64,000 nt of DNA from Paenibacillus amylolyticus (GCF_003719335.1 NZ_RIAS01000001.1:124001-188000); one strand, 5' to 3'; positions 1-11,948 are shown, counted from the stretch's first letter. Notes: a model not told the origin generated them from the letters alone. A program made the numbers and translations.

Positions 1-3000
1 TGATTGAGATATCCCAAAGCCAGGCCATCCCCACCAATATAGAGTTCCCCCGGAACACCAATCGGCTGTCGTTGGCCCCAACGGTTAAGCACGTAAACTT
101 TGGTATTGTGAACTGGGCGCCCAATAGGTACATTTCGTCTATCTCTTAGTGTTTCATCCACAGTATAGGTTGCAGCGAAGACAGTCGTTTCTGTAGGCCC
201 GTATCCGTTAGCCAATCGGTGTGGACCCAGATAATCCAGAGCCTTTAGAACATGATTTCGTGAGGCTGCTTCGCCGCCAAAAAACAGTTTGCGAACATGT
301 TTCAGACAAGTCACATCATAATCCACAATGGTATTGAACAGTGAAGCTGTCATAAAAGCAGAGGAAATCCGCTCTTTATTCAGCATTCTGCCAAGTTGGG
401 CTGTGTGTACAACGTCCTCCATGGGAATAAGCACCAGGACAGCACCATTGAGCAAAGCACCGAATATTTCATAGGTAGATCCATCAAATGCATAGTTAGA
501 CAACTGCAATACCCGATCTTCCGGCCCCATATCCATGAAACCATTATTAATACTTGTTCTCAAGATATTCCGATGCGTAGTCACGACTCCTTTGGGTGCA
601 CCAGTCGACCCAGAGGTATACATGATATAGGCAGGCGAATCAGCCGTCCACGTCTCAACCTGATCAGACACTGCCTCTTCCTTAACTTCTTCACTCCATA
701 AGCGTTCGTCAAGCATTATCGTTGGACCCTGGAAATCAGCTATGCCCAGATTAGTTCCAGCTATTAATAGTTGGGCTTGGCTATCTTTCAACATGTAGGC
801 TAACCTATCTTCAGGAAATGTTGGATCAAGCGGTACATATGCGGCTCCCACCTTCATAATCCCCATAATGGAGACGATCATACCTATAGAACGATTAGCC
901 AGTAATCCTACCACTTCACCCGGGACGATTCCCTTCAGTCTGAGTACCTTTGCAATCTGATTGGCCTTTATCTGCAACTCGTCATAGGTTATTACCTCTG
1001 AACCCATGACAACGGATGGACGATCCCCATATCGCAGCACTTGCTTCTCAAACCTTTGTGATATCGTTTCTTCCCTCGGGTAGTCTACTGTCTCTCCTTC
1101 GAAACTGGCTAAGTGCAGCCTTTCCTCTGGAGTACACATCTCAATTTTCATGACTTGCTCATAAGGACGAATCACCATTTGCTGAAGGATATGTTCATAA
1201 TGATGCATCATCCGTTCAATCGTTTCTGAAGAGAACAAATTTTCATTATATTCAACAGTTAGGCTCATGCCTCCGGCGTGCTCAACACTTCCCCATGTTA
1301 TATCGAACTTCGGCTCACTGGATCCAGAAGGTAACTGACGGACGGAGATCGAACTCGTTTCAGGTGATGAGTGCTCCATGTTCTGCAATACAAACATCGT
1401 ATCAAATAGCGGATGCCGGTTCAGTTCTCTTGGCAATGCCAGCTGTTCAATCAGCTCCTCAAGAGCAAACATCCCGTGTTCGTAGCCCTGCATCAACTGG
1501 GCATGAACTTGTTGAATATAATTCTGAACTTCATTCTTTCCCACTGGCCTCAATCTCAATGCCAACGTATTCACAAACATGCCAACTATGGATGCAGTAT
1601 CCGCATGCTCCCGCCCGGCTGTAGGGACACCGATAACGATATCCTCCTGTCCCGCATATTTGGATAACAGAATGGAATAGCCCGCCAACATTACCGTATA
1701 CAACGTTGTTTTGTACTCTTCTGCCTGAATCCGCAGCTGCTTAGTCAGTTCTTCATTAAGCTGCATTTCTACTCGTGCCCCAGTAGCTTTACGAGTTCTG
1801 GCATTAAAATCATCATAAGGTAGATTTAACATCGAAAGTTCACCTTGGAATTGATTTAACCAGTATTCTCCACTACTTTGATAGCTTCCCGCCTTCTTAT
1901 ATTCCTGTTCCCAAACAGCATACTCCTTGTACTGAACAGAAAGCGGCTCCAACTTCTGTTGTTCATACAACTGAAACAGTTCAGTGAAGATGATACCAGT
2001 CGATATGCCATCAGAAACAATGTGGTGGGTATCTACAACCAGAATATGCCTTTCTGACGAAGTACTTAACAAGCCTGCACGAATAAGCGATTTGTGAGCT
2101 TTCAGGTTGAAGGGACGAACAAATGAATGAACGTACGTCTCTATATCAACTTTTCCCTTCCCTTTGACAAATATATGTTCCATCCCCCATTCCAGGTCTG
2201 CAGCAGGCCATATGCGCTGTCTCAGCTCACCTTGAACAAGTTCAAAAGACGTACGCAACGCTTCATGTCTATGGATCAGGGAAATAAATGCTTCCTCGAG
2301 TCGGTCAGCAAAGAGTCTACCTTCAATTTCAAATATCATTGGCATATTGTAACTGGTGCTCTGCTGATCCATATGTTGAATGAAAAATAATCTCTTCTGC
2401 GCTGACGATGCTGGATAGGTATCTTGAACCGCCACAGGTTGCAAAGATGCATAACGATGGGTCCCTCTGGCTTTCTGAATAAATTTGGCCTGATCCAACA
2501 CGGAAGTGTAGGTAAACACATCTTGTACCGTCAACCTTACATCAAATGCTTTATGAATCTGGGCTATAAGGGACATTGCCTTAAGAGAATGCCCTCCAAG
2601 TTCAAAGAAGTGGTCGTGAATGCCTACTTTTGATAAACCCAGAACACTGCTCCAAATCTCAACTAATTCAGCTTCGAGCGAATTGGTTGGTGCAACATAA
2701 CTTTCGGATACAAGGGGATGTGGCTTCGGAAGCATTCTTTTATCCACTTTGCCATTACTTGTGAGTGGAAAAGAGACAAGCAAGGTATATGTGGAAGGCA
2801 CCATATAATCTGGAAGAACGTGAAGCAACTGTTCCCGAATGATGTACGGCAGCCTAGGCTCAGATATCGAATGAGGAACGATATACGCTGAAAGAAAGGA
2901 GTGCCCTTGCTCATCACGTCCAGATGTTACCATCGCTTCTTTAACTTCCGGCATAACCAGTAGTCTGCTTTCGACCTCTGTAAGCTCTACTCGATTGCCA

Positions 3001-6000
3001 CGAATTTTGACCTGCTGATCCAAACGGTCCAGAAATTCTAGGTTTCCATCAGGTAGCCACTTCACCAAATCTCCTGTACGATAGAGTTTTGTTCCTGATT
3101 TCAGCGGATTCTCGCCAAACCGCTCTGCCGTCAACACGGGTTGGTTCAGATAACCCTGTGCCAATCCTTCTCCCCCGATATAAAGTTCTCCGGGTACCCC
3201 AACCGGCTGTCTCTTTCCCCACGGATTCAGCACATATACCTGTGTATTGTGAACTGGACAGCCTATTGGCACATTGCTTCTGTCCCGCATACTCTCATCC
3301 ACCGAAAATGTTGTTGCAAAAACAGTCGTCTCCGTTGGACCGTAACAATTAATAATTCGATGGGGACCCAGATAATCCAATGCTTTCAGAACATGTTTTC
3401 TGGAGCCTGGCTCCCCACCGAAAAATAGTCGTCGTATATGTTTGAGACAACTCATGTCGTAGTCTACGAGTGTATTGAACAAGGCTGTCGTCATGAAGAC
3501 CGTTGTAATTCGCTGTTCATCCAATGTACGAGCAAGTTCTGTAATATGCAGCATATCCTCTCTGGAAATCAAGATTAGTGCTGAACCATTCAATAAGGCT
3601 CCGAAAATGTCATAAGTCGATCCGTCAAAGGCATAATTGGACAATTGCAGAACCCGATCCGTAGGCATCATATCAATAAACCCGTTTTGGATACTGGTCT
3701 TCATAATGTTGCGATGTGTCGTTATGACTCCCTTGGGCTTCCCGGTTGAACCCGATGTATACATTATATAAGCTGCATGATCCGGCCGGGTTTCTCGATC
3801 TTCCCCAAGCTCTTCATTATGAGTTTCACTCCAGCACTGTTCATTTAACACCATCGTTTTCCCTGAGAATCCTGGGATAGTCCGGCCTTGCTCAGCTAGG
3901 AGCAATTCTACCTGGCTATCTTCAAGCATAAAGAGGAGGCGCTCTTGCGGAAAGCCCGGATCAAGTGGAACATACATGGCTCCGGATTTCAAAATACCGA
4001 GAATGGACACGATCATCCCCATAGAGCGATCCGTTAACAATCCGACTCTGTCTCCCGGACGAACCCCTTCGTGTTTTAACGCTTCAGCCATTCGTTTAAC
4101 ATTCATACCCAGCTCACTATAGGTCATGCTCAGGGAGCCCATAATCAACGCAGGACGATCTGCATACTGTCTCACTTGTTTTTCAAACCGCACGGGTATT
4201 GTTTCTTCTCTTGGATATTCGACAACTTGTCCTTCATACTTCTCAAAGTACACGGTTTCTTCCAATGTACACAATTCAATATCGTTTAGAGCCCGGTTGG
4301 TATCGTTGACCATCTGTTCGAGAATATACGCATAATGGGAAGACACTTGTTGAATCCTGGCATGGGAAAATAAATCGGTATTGTATTCAATCGTCATGGA
4401 AATGTCTTCTTTCAACTCGTGTCCAGCCCAAGTCATCTCAAACTTAGATCGCCCTGTTGTTGTCTCCAGCTGATCAATAGTAAGCTGATCCGCCTTTAGC
4501 TGAGTCATGTTCATGTTCTGTAGTACAAATATGGTTTCAAAAAGGGGATGACGACTCGGCTCCCTGACCATTTGCAGATGATCCAGCAGCTCTTCAAGCG
4601 GATACACCGTATAATCGGAGCAATCCAGCACACGTTGCTTCAATGAAGTAACGTATTCTGCAACCGTAAGTTCCGGCTTGATTTCGCTACGTAAAGGTAA
4701 CGTTTTAACAAACATCCCCACCATGGAAGCCGTTTCGGCATGGTCTCTGCCTGCAATCGGTGTACCCACAATGATATCTTCCTGTCCGCTATATTTGGAT
4801 AGCAGAATGTAATATGCAGCTAGCAGTAGCACATACAAGGTTGTATCGTGGTTTGACGCGAGCTCGGTCAGGCGCTTGGCAAGAACGTCACCCAGTAGGA
4901 ATGTATGTTGTGCTCCTTCATAGCGCTGTACTCGTGGACGCACGTTTTCGAGAGGGAAGTCCAATATCGGCAGTTCTCCCTCATACATTCGATGCCAATA
5001 ATCACGAGCAGCACTGTAGGCTTCCGTTGATTGCTGCAGCTGCTCATAGGCAGCGTAATCTTTATACTGTTTATGCAGAAGCGGTAGCTCTTCATCTTCA
5101 TATAATTTGAATAACTCATCGTACATAATCGCTGTTGATATCCCATCCGAAACGATATGGTGAACATCCAGCAATAATAGATGCTCTGTATCCGATTGCT
5201 TGCGGATATAGGCTCTAAACAAGCTAGGAGCCGACAAATCAAAAGGAAAAATACATGATGCAACCCATGACGCCTCGTCATGATCTATAGACCCGTATTG
5301 TAATGTGCCCTTATTTACTTCTGTCAGATTAAGTTTCCAGTCCAGTTCGCCCAGCGCGTGTACCTGTTGTCTAACCTGATCATCTTCCAATACAAAAGAG
5401 GTTCGTAAGGACTCATGACGCTCAATCAACCGAAGCAACGCATTTTCGAGTCGCTCCATATTCAGACGGCCTTCGATTCGTAATACCATCGGCATATTAT
5501 AACTGGTACCAATATTTTCATTTTGCTGAATAATATACAATCTTCTCTGGGCAGAAGTCACATTATAACTTGTATCCTGACCCACAGTAGGAAGGGAGAC
5601 ATACCTGTGAAGCTTGTCGTTCCCTTGAATAAGCATAGCCTGTTCCCGAATGGTAGGATGGCTGAAGATATCTTGAAGACTTAGCTTTACATCAAACATC
5701 TGATGTATTTTGGCCACCATAGTCATCGCTTTAAGCGAGTGTCCTCCAAGATCGAGAAATGATTCCAGCATGCCCGGATAATCCCTTCCCAGAACTTCGG
5801 ACCAGATATGCTGCAACTGCTCTTCATACGGGTTTTCAGGTTGTATGACCTCCAGCGTATTCCATTTAGCCGAAGGCTTGGGAAGAGCAGCATAATCCAC
5901 CTTACCATTGGTTGTCATCGGTATGGTGTCCACAATGAGAATAAATGAAGGAATCATATATTCCGGAAGTGACTGTCTCAATTCACTTTTCCACTTCGAA

Positions 6001-9000
6001 ACCAGATCGGAACTATCCATCTTCTTCATCACAAGATTTTCGGGTACTACGTAGGCACAAAGAAGTGAACCTTCGCCACGCTCCTCTTTACGTGCCATTA
6101 ACACTGCTTCATTTACGGAGGGGATTTCTTTCAATTTGGTTTCAATCTCGCCGAGCTCGATCCGATTGCCTCGAATTTTGATCTGATTATCCATTCTTGC
6201 CAGGTACTCCAGTTGGCCATCCTCTCTCCAAACTACCAAATCCCCTGTCCGATACATCGTTTCTCCAGGAACAAATGGATCTGGAACAAAGCGTTCTTCC
6301 GTTAAATCAGGCTGGTTCAGATATCCTTTTGATACACCTTCCCCACCAATGTATAATTCACCAGGAATCCCTATAGGCTGCAATTGGTTCCATCGATTAA
6401 GCACATATAGTCTTGTATTGTGTATCGGACGTCCGATAGGAACCCGAGAATATTGATACAAGCTGTTTTCAACCGAATACGTCGCTGCAAAAACCGTCGT
6501 TTCTGTGGGTCCATACGCATTCACAATACGATGTTCGCCCAAGTAGTCCAATGCTTTCAGTACATGCTTAATCGATGCGTTCTCGCCACCAAAGAACAAT
6601 TTCCTTATATGCTTGAAGCATGTAACATCATAGTCGACCATCGTATTAAATAACGTCGTCGTCATAAAAGCAGATGTAATTTGTTCTTCATCCATCGTTC
6701 TCGCTAGCTCGGCAGCGTCGAGTAATGTATGTTTGGCAATCAATAGGAGTGTTGAACCATTTAATAGTGCCCCAAAAATCTCATAGGTTGAGCCATCGAA
6801 TGCATAATTGGATACTTGGAGTACCCGATCGGCAGCGGACAGTTCACTGTAGCCATTGTGAATAGCCGTCTTCATAATATTTCGATGACTGGTCATCACC
6901 CCTTTGGGCTTACCTGTCGAGCCTGAAGTATACATCACATACGCTGTTGCTCCCGATGGGATCGTCGGCAACTTCCAATTTTCCCCATCCCACCTCGTCC
7001 TTGCTGCCTCTTGAAGTATTTCTTCAAGTACCAAATGCTGTGGAGTACTCCCGGTGATGGTTAACTCATTGGCTGTGATCAGCCAATTGGCATTGCTGTC
7101 TTCCACAATGAAGTGTTTACGCTCTTCAGGAAAAGAAGGGTCAATAGGAACATACATAGCACCTGTCTTGAGAATCCCGAAAATGGCTATGATCATTCCC
7201 ATAGAACGGTCAGTCAATAGACCCACAACATCTCCTTGCTTCATTCCTTTTTCCATCAGTACCCGCGCATATTGGTTTGTTACTTCGTTAAATTCCTTGT
7301 ACGTTAGACGCTGATCCTCATAAATAACCGCAATCTGATCAGGAGTTCGCGCTGCCTGCTCCTCCATTGCTGACGAAATGCTGGATTGACGCGGATATTC
7401 TGCCCGTGTTTCATTGCAAGTTAGCATGGCGGATTTCTCTTTGTTCGTTAACAAATGCATTTCTTTCAGCCTCAGGGAGCAGGTGTTCACCATTTGCACA
7501 AGGATGTTTTTGTAGTGATCAATCATCTTAAGTATCGTGGATTTTTTGTAGATGGAAGAAGCATACTCCACTGTCCAGTTCAAACCATGGCGATCCTCCC
7601 GACATCCCCACGTCATATCGAATTTGGCATAATTCCAGTCCCACTCCGCTGCAGTAAAGGTTGTTCCCGTTAGTTGAATTGGTGGAATATCCATATTTTG
7701 CAGTACAAAAAGGGTATCAAACAACGGATGTCGACTAAGATCTCTGGACAGTTGAAGATGCTCAAGGAGATCCTCGAGAGGGAACTCCCCATGCTCTTGT
7801 GCCTCAACAAAATTGGACTTCAGCCGACCTATGAATTCATCCACTGTGAGTTCACCTGACACCTCATTACGTAGGGCCAGCGTATTGACGAACATGCCAA
7901 CCATAGGCTGAACATCTTCGTGATACCTTCCTGCAATTGGTGATCCGACCACAATATCCTCTTCTCCAGTATATTTGGATATCATGATATTATAGGCAGC
8001 CAGCAAGACCACATATAATGTGGTTTTGTGCTTAGCAGCAAGACTTTTTAACCGATTCGTGAGCTCCGTTTCAAGTTGAAATGAGATTGAATACCCCTCA
8101 TAAGACCGAACCGAAGGTCTGACATAATCGGGTACAATCTCCGTAGTCGGAAGTTCACCTTCGAATTGGGCACACCAGTATTTTCGATTTTCCTCATATC
8201 GCTGACTCGTCCGCTCATTTTGTTCATATACGGAGTAATCCTTATAATGTAGGTTTACAGGTGACAGCGCTTCTCCCTCATATAATTGGGTCAGTTCCTT
8301 ATAAATAATTCCGGTGGATACACCATCAGACACGATGTGATGCATATCAATGAACAAGAGACTATGATTAGATGTAACTTCAGCAAGAGCTGCACGGATT
8401 AGCGGACTGGTTGATAGATCAAATGGCTGTACAAATTTCTCAAGAAATGAAGCAATCATCGTTTTTTGTCTATTCAGAACATCAGTGCCGTAATACGTTG
8501 CCCCTTGTTGTTCTTGCATCCCATAGTTAATTAAACTCCAGCTTAGTTCCGTGGGTTCCAGAATTTGTTGCCGCAAGTGTTCACCAGACCAGATGAAACG
8601 CGTCCTGAGAATCTCGTGCCGCCGTATAAGCTGTATGAAGGCCTTTTCAAGCTTATCGCGGTTAAGCTTTCCTTCAATCTTCAGTACCATCGGCATATTA
8701 TAGCTGGTCTCTAATGGAGCCAGCTGTTGTGCAATGTAGACTCTTTTTTGCGATGCGGACACTGGGTACGATTCTTGTACTTCCACCGCAGGAATAGCCT
8801 TATATACACTTTTCCGAGAATTTTCTATGCATAGTGACATTTCCCGCAGCAGTGCTGCACGGAATACTTCATGCAAAGAAAGTTTTACGTCCATCTCTTT
8901 ATGTATTTTGGCTACCAGCATCATAGCTTTTAACGAATGGCCCCCAAGCTCAAAAAAGTGATCTCCGGCACCTGGTTTGATGCCCAATACATCTTCCCAG

Positions 9001-11948
9001 ATCTGAGCCAGCTTCTGTTCGGTTTCTCCAGACAGTGGAAGATTTTTGTTTTGATCCATCACCTTAGGAAGCGGAAGGTTTTTGCGATCGATTTTGCCGT
9101 TAGAATTAAGCGGAAATACCCGAAGAATCTGGAATGTAGCAGGAATCATATACTCAGGTAAACGGTCTTTCAACGCCAACTTCCATTCCTGAATTTGCTG
9201 ATTCTGCTCTGCTTGCCCCTCTGCATATTGAATAGGGACGATATATGCACTTAAGTTAGAGCTCCCCTGAGCATCCCGCCATGTCGTAACAAGAACATCT
9301 TCCACTCCGGAAAGAGCTCTCATCTTCTCCTGCACCTCTCCAAGCTCAATGCGGTGACCCCTGATTTTGACCTGATGATCGATCCGCCCTACAAATTCCA
9401 AATTCCCATCAGGCAGACGTATAACCAAATCCCCGGTTTTATACATTTTCTCACCGGGAGCATGCGGGTTATCAACAAAGCGTTCTCGCATCAACTCTGG
9501 AGCATTCAGGTAACTGGCCAAACCTTCACCGCCAATGTATAACTCTCCCGTCACACCGACAGGCATGGGATTATGTTTGGAGTTCATAACATAAGCAGTG
9601 GTATTATGAATCGGTTTGCCTATGGGTGCCACATCAGGCTGTGTAATCAGATAATATGTTGCATACACTGTCGTTTCTGTTGGTCCATACATGTGCAATA
9701 ACCGTTCTGGGCCCAAAACATCTAATGCCTTGTTCAGATGCCGGATTGAAGCCTTCTCCCCCCCAAACAAAAGATGCCTTACCTTACTGAGACAGTTCGG
9801 GTCCCAATCTACCAGCGTATTGAATAGCGCAGTTGTCATAAAAGCAATCGAAATTTCTTCTTTGGTGAACGTATCAGCAAGCGCAGCTACGCTCTGCATC
9901 ATTTCTTCAGTAGTAAGTACAAGCGTGGAGCCATTTAACAATGCTCCGTATATGTCGAAGGTTGCCCCATCAAAAGCATAATTCGAAATTTGCAAAATCC
10001 GATCTTTGGAGTTCAATTCCACATAGCCATTATTTCGCACGGTCTTGATAATATTTTGATGGGTTGCAACCACACCTTTAGGTTTTCCCGTCGAACCTGA
10101 AGTGTAGATAATGTAAGCAGCATCCCGTGGACCTGACAGGAAATTAACCTCTTGGTACTCGCTTGTGTTGAATGAACGTTCATGCATCATCAACATGTCC
10201 AAGGTTAAGATTTCTCCCTCATAATGGGGCAATTCTAACTCAGTGAACCGAAGCAGGAATTGTGCTTCACTATCTTGAAGCATATGGGTCAATCTTTCGG
10301 CCGGAAATGTGGGGTCAAGTGGAATATAGGCAGCACCAGCTCGAATAATAGCCAACATGCCTGCAATCATCTCCATGGATTTCCGCGCAACGAGTCCTAC
10401 CCTGTCTCTTGGCTTTATGCCATGCCACTGCATAGCTTTGGCCCAATCTTCAACCAGAGCATGAAGTTCTGCATAAGTCCATGTTTGGTGTGCTAATTGA
10501 ATTGCTGGATGATCAGGATATAACTCTACCTGTTGAATAAATAATTCTGAAATGGACTGATCCCTCGGATAGTCCGCAGTGGTCTCGTTTCCTTTCACCA
10601 GCATGCTGTTTTCTTCCGGGGTCAGGATCAGAATATCTGCAACACTTATTTGCGGTTCTTGCGCAATTAATAGACAGGCTTGCTTGAGGTGAACAAACAA
10701 TCGTTTAATAAAAGAATCCGAATATGCCTGCTCGTTGTAATTGATCTTGACCCGGATCTCTTCACCTGGGCCTATGGAAATGTTCAGATCATAATTGGTA
10801 TGTTCATACGCTTCAATGGAGGTAATATCAAATCCAAGTTCGAACTGTTTGGTATCAAACATACTGGTACTGGACGGGTAGTTTTCATACACCATGATAT
10901 GGTTAAAAAGCTGACCACTCTGACCTGCCTCCGCTTGCACTTCAGCGAGAGATAGATAGCTAAACTCCTCAGACAAAATGGCGTTTTGATGTGTCTTTTT
11001 CAGTAATTGGGCAAACGATTGTTTCTCTTCCGACGTTATTCTTACGGGCACGGCGTTAATGAATAAACCTACAATTTTCTCCACATTTGGTATGGTAGCC
11101 GACCTTCCAGATACTACAGTCCCAAAAACCACATCGTCAGAATTGCTATAGTATTGAAGCACGACTCCCCACAACGTCTGAAAAAGACTGCTCATCGTGA
11201 CCTGATATCTACGGCTAACATCCATTAATTGCTCAGTCAGCACTTTGCCCAAATTAAACGTTATCTCCTGAACCGAAGGTGATTCCGCCGAATCCGAAGT
11301 TATTTCCACTGGGAAGTCCGCTCCGTTCTCATAACCAGAGAGATAATTTTTCCAATAGGTTCTGGCTTCGACCTCCTGCTGCTCACCCAACCATTTAATA
11401 TATCTTTTATAGGGAATGACACGATCTAGTTGTGCAGCTGTTCCGTGAATCTCCTGTTTGTAGAGGGAGAACCATTCCTGGAAAATGATCCCCAGGCACC
11501 ATCCGTCAATCAGAATATGATGATTGCTCCAGATTAACGTATATGCCGCCGGGCCAGTTTGGATTATTTGCAGACGTAACAGAATATCTTTGGACAAGTC
11601 AAAAGACCGCTGGCGATCTTCCTCCGCTATCTGCCGAATTCTCTTCCTTTTCTCGATCGGATCAGACTCATTCAATTGAATGTATTCCAATTTAAGTTTT
11701 CTGTTTCGTAGCACGATTTGTCTCGGCTTGTTGATTTTGTCGTGAATAAAGATTGTCCGAAGCGTATCGTATCTCTCGATAACTTTGTTTATGGAGCGTT
11801 CCAAAGCTTCAATATCGACGAACCCATCAATCGTAAAAATCATTTGCTCGAAATAGATGTCTCCCTTGTCGTAAAGCGAATGAAACAGCAATGCCTCTTG
11901 CATTGGAGATAATGGATAAATATCAGCAATTTCCGGTTTGTTCATCAT
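1..11948 (-). CDS. Nonribosomal peptide synthetase, third protein of the line (partial, C-terminus outside window)
   Basis: This is an open frame of about 3,982 codons with no stop before the window edge. The start is ATG 11948 (next codon also ATG), behind a GGGGAGG ribosome site. Visible domain order is C-A-T-C-A-T-C-A-T-C-A. Condensation HHxxxDG motifs lie near 11,505-11,525, 8,325-8,345, 5,140-5,165 and 2,005-2,030. The A3 motif SGSTGKPKG or close variants lie near 10,070-10,115, 6,895-6,940, 3,725-3,770 and 580-635. Carrier GGHSLKAM serines lie near 8,940, 5,740 and 2,595. Pocket codes read by eye against GrsA are DGFFLGMVY (Ile-like), DGYFFGAVF, DGYFFGCVF and DGYFFGGVF. The first condensation domain follows an upstream protein ending in an epimerase, so it should accept a D-residue (inference). 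No thioesterase, MbtH or exporter is in the window; they may lie to the left. Confidence 0.95.
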   Translation of the reverse strand, partial: MMNKPEIADIYPLSPMQEALLFHSLYDKGDIYFEQMIFTIDGFVDIEALERSINKVIERYDTLRTIFIHDKINKPRQIVLRNRKLKLEYIQLNESDPIEKRKRIRQIAEEDRQRSFDLSKDILLRLQIIQTGPAAYTLIWSNHHILIDGWCLGIIFQEWFSLYKQEIHGTAAQLDRVIPYKRYIKWLGEQQEVEARTYWKNYLSGYENGADFPVEITSDSAESPSVQEITFNLGKVLTEQLMDVSRRYQVTMSSLFQTLWGVVLQYYSNSDDVVFGTVVSGRSATIPNVEKIVGLFINAVPVRITSEEKQSFAQLLKKTHQNAILSEEFSYLSLAEVQAEAGQSGQLFNHIMVYENYPSSTSMFDTKQFELGFDITSIEAYEHTNYDLNISIGPGEEIRVKINYNEQAYSDSFIKRLFVHLKQACLLIAQEPQISVADILILTPEENSMLVKGNETTADYPRDQSISELFIQQVELYPDHPAIQLAHQTWTYAELHALVEDWAKAMQWHGIKPRDRVGLVARKSMEMIAGMLAIIRAGAAYIPLDPTFPAERLTHMLQDSEAQFLLRFTELELPHYEGEILTLDMLMMHERSFNTSEYQEVNFLSGPRDAAYIIYTSGSTGKPKGVVATHQNIIKTVRNNGYVELNSKDRILQISNYAFDGATFDIYGALLNGSTLVLTTEEMMQSVAALADTFTKEEISIAFMTTALFNTLVDWDPNCLSKVRHLLFGGEKASIRHLNKALDVLGPERLLHMYGPTETTVYATYYLITQPDVAPIGKPIHNTTAYVMNSKHNPMPVGVTGELYIGGEGLASYLNAPELMRERFVDNPHAPGEKMYKTGDLVIRLPDGNLEFVGRIDHQVKIRGHRIELGEVQEKMRALSGVEDVLVTTWRDAQGSSNLSAYIVPIQYAEGQAEQNQQIQEWKLALKDRLPEYMIPATFQILRVFPLNSNGKIDRKNLPLPKVMDQNKNLPLSGETEQKLAQIWEDVLGIKPGAGDHFFELGGHSLKAMMLVAKIHKEMDVKLSLHEVFRAALLREMSLCIENSRKSVYKAIPAVEVQESYPVSASQKRVYIAQQLAPLETSYNMPMVLKIEGKLNRDKLEKAFIQLIRRHEILRTRFIWSGEHLRQQILEPTELSWSLINYGMQEQQGATYYGTDVLNRQKTMIASFLEKFVQPFDLSTSPLIRAALAEVTSNHSLLFIDMHHIVSDGVSTGIIYKELTQLYEGEALSPVNLHYKDYSVYEQNERTSQRYEENRKYWCAQFEGELPTTEIVPDYVRPSVRSYEGYSISFQLETELTNRLKSLAAKHKTTLYVVLLAAYNIMISKYTGEEDIVVGSPIAGRYHEDVQPMVGMFVNTLALRNEVSGELTVDEFIGRLKSNFVEAQEHGEFPLEDLLEHLQLSRDLSRHPLFDTLFVLQNMDIPPIQLTGTTFTAAEWDWNYAKFDMTWGCREDRHGLNWTVEYASSIYKKSTILKMIDHYKNILVQMVNTCSLRLKEMHLLTNKEKSAMLTCNETRAEYPRQSSISSAMEEQAARTPDQIAVIYEDQRLTYKEFNEVTNQYARVLMEKGMKQGDVVGLLTDRSMGMIIAIFGILKTGAMYVPIDPSFPEERKHFIVEDSNANWLITANELTITGSTPQHLVLEEILQEAARTRWDGENWKLPTIPSGATAYVMYTSGSTGKPKGVMTSHRNIMKTAIHNGYSELSAADRVLQVSNYAFDGSTYEIFGALLNGSTLLLIAKHTLLDAAELARTMDEEQITSAFMTTTLFNTMVDYDVTCFKHIRKLFFGGENASIKHVLKALDYLGEHRIVNAYGPTETTVFAATYSVENSLYQYSRVPIGRPIHNTRLYVLNRWNQLQPIGIPGELYIGGEGVSKGYLNQPDLTEERFVPDPFVPGETMYRTGDLVVWREDGQLEYLARMDNQIKIRGNRIELGEIETKLKEIPSVNEAVLMARKEERGEGSLLCAYVVPENLVMKKMDSSDLVSKWKSELRQSLPEYMIPSFILIVDTIPMTTNGKVDYAALPKPSAKWNTLEVIQPENPYEEQLQHIWSEVLGRDYPGMLESFLDLGGHSLKAMTMVAKIHQMFDVKLSLQDIFSHPTIREQAMLIQGNDKLHRYVSLPTVGQDTSYNVTSAQRRLYIIQQNENIGTSYNMPMVLRIEGRLNMERLENALLRLIERHESLRTSFVLEDDQVRQQVHALGELDWKLNLTEVNKGTLQYGSIDHDEASWVASCIFPFDLSAPSLFRAYIRKQSDTEHLLLLDVHHIVSDGISTAIMYDELFKLYEDEELPLLHKQYKDYAAYEQLQQSTEAYSAARDYWHRMYEGELPILDFPLENVRPRVQRYEGAQHTFLLGDVLAKRLTELASNHDTTLYVLLLAAYYILLSKYSGQEDIIVGTPIAGRDHAETASMVGMFVKTLPLRSEIKPELTVAEYVTSLKQRVLDCSDYTVYPLEELLDHLQMVREPSRHPLFETIFVLQNMNMTQLKADQLTIDQLETTTGRSKFEMTWAGHELKEDISMTIEYNTDLFSHARIQQVSSHYAYILEQMVNDTNRALNDIELCTLEETVYFEKYEGQVVEYPREETIPVRFEKQVRQYADRPALIMGSLSMTYSELGMNVKRMAEALKHEGVRPGDRVGLLTDRSMGMIVSILGILKSGAMYVPLDPGFPQERLLFMLEDSQVELLLAEQGRTIPGFSGKTMVLNEQCWSETHNEELGEDRETRPDHAAYIMYTSGSTGKPKGVITTHRNIMKTSIQNGFIDMMPTDRVLQLSNYAFDGSTYDIFGALLNGSALILISREDMLHITELARTLDEQRITTVFMTTALFNTLVDYDMSCLKHIRRLFFGGEPGSRKHVLKALDYLGPHRIINCYGPTETTVFATTFSVDESMRDRSNVPIGCPVHNTQVYVLNPWGKRQPVGVPGELYIGGEGLAQGYLNQPVLTAERFGENPLKSGTKLYRTGDLVKWLPDGNLEFLDRLDQQVKIRGNRVELTEVESRLLVMPEVKEAMVTSGRDEQGHSFLSAYIVPHSISEPRLPYIIREQLLHVLPDYMVPSTYTLLVSFPLTSNGKVDKRMLPKPHPLVSESYVAPTNSLEAELVEIWSSVLGLSKVGIHDHFFELGGHSLKAMSLIAQIHKAFDVRLTVQDVFTYTSVLDQAKFIQKARGTHRYASLQPVAVQDTYPASSAQKRLFFIQHMDQQSTSYNMPMIFEIEGRLFADRLEEAFISLIHRHEALRTSFELVQGELRQRIWPAADLEWGMEHIFVKGKGKVDIETYVHSFVRPFNLKAHKSLIRAGLLSTSSERHILVVDTHHIVSDGISTGIIFTELFQLYEQQKLEPLSVQYKEYAVWEQEYKKAGSYQSSGEYWLNQFQGELSMLNLPYDDFNARTRKATGARVEMQLNEELTKQLRIQAEEYKTTLYTVMLAGYSILLSKYAGQEDIVIGVPTAGREHADTASIVGMFVNTLALRLRPVGKNEVQNYIQQVHAQLMQGYEHGMFALEELIEQLALPRELNRHPLFDTMFVLQNMEHSSPETSSISVRQLPSGSSEPKFDITWGSVEHAGGMSLTVEYNENLFSSETIERMMHHYEHILQQMVIRPYEQVMKIEMCTPEERLHLASFEGETVDYPREETISQRFEKQVLRYGDRPSVVMGSEVITYDELQIKANQIAKVLRLKGIVPGEVVGLLANRSIGMIVSIMGIMKVGAAYVPLDPTFPEDRLAYMLKDSQAQLLIAGTNLGIADFQGPTIMLDERLWSEEVKEEAVSDQVETWTADSPAYIMYTSGSTGAPKGVVTTHRNILRTSINNGFMDMGPEDRVLQLSNYAFDGSTYEIFGALLNGAVLVLIPMEDVVHTAQLGRMLNKERISSAFMTASLFNTIVDYDVTCLKHVRKLFFGGEAASRNHVLKALDYLGPHRLANGYGPTETTVFAATYTVDETLRDRRNVPIGRPVHNTKVYVLNRWGQRQPIGVPGELYIGGDGLALGYLN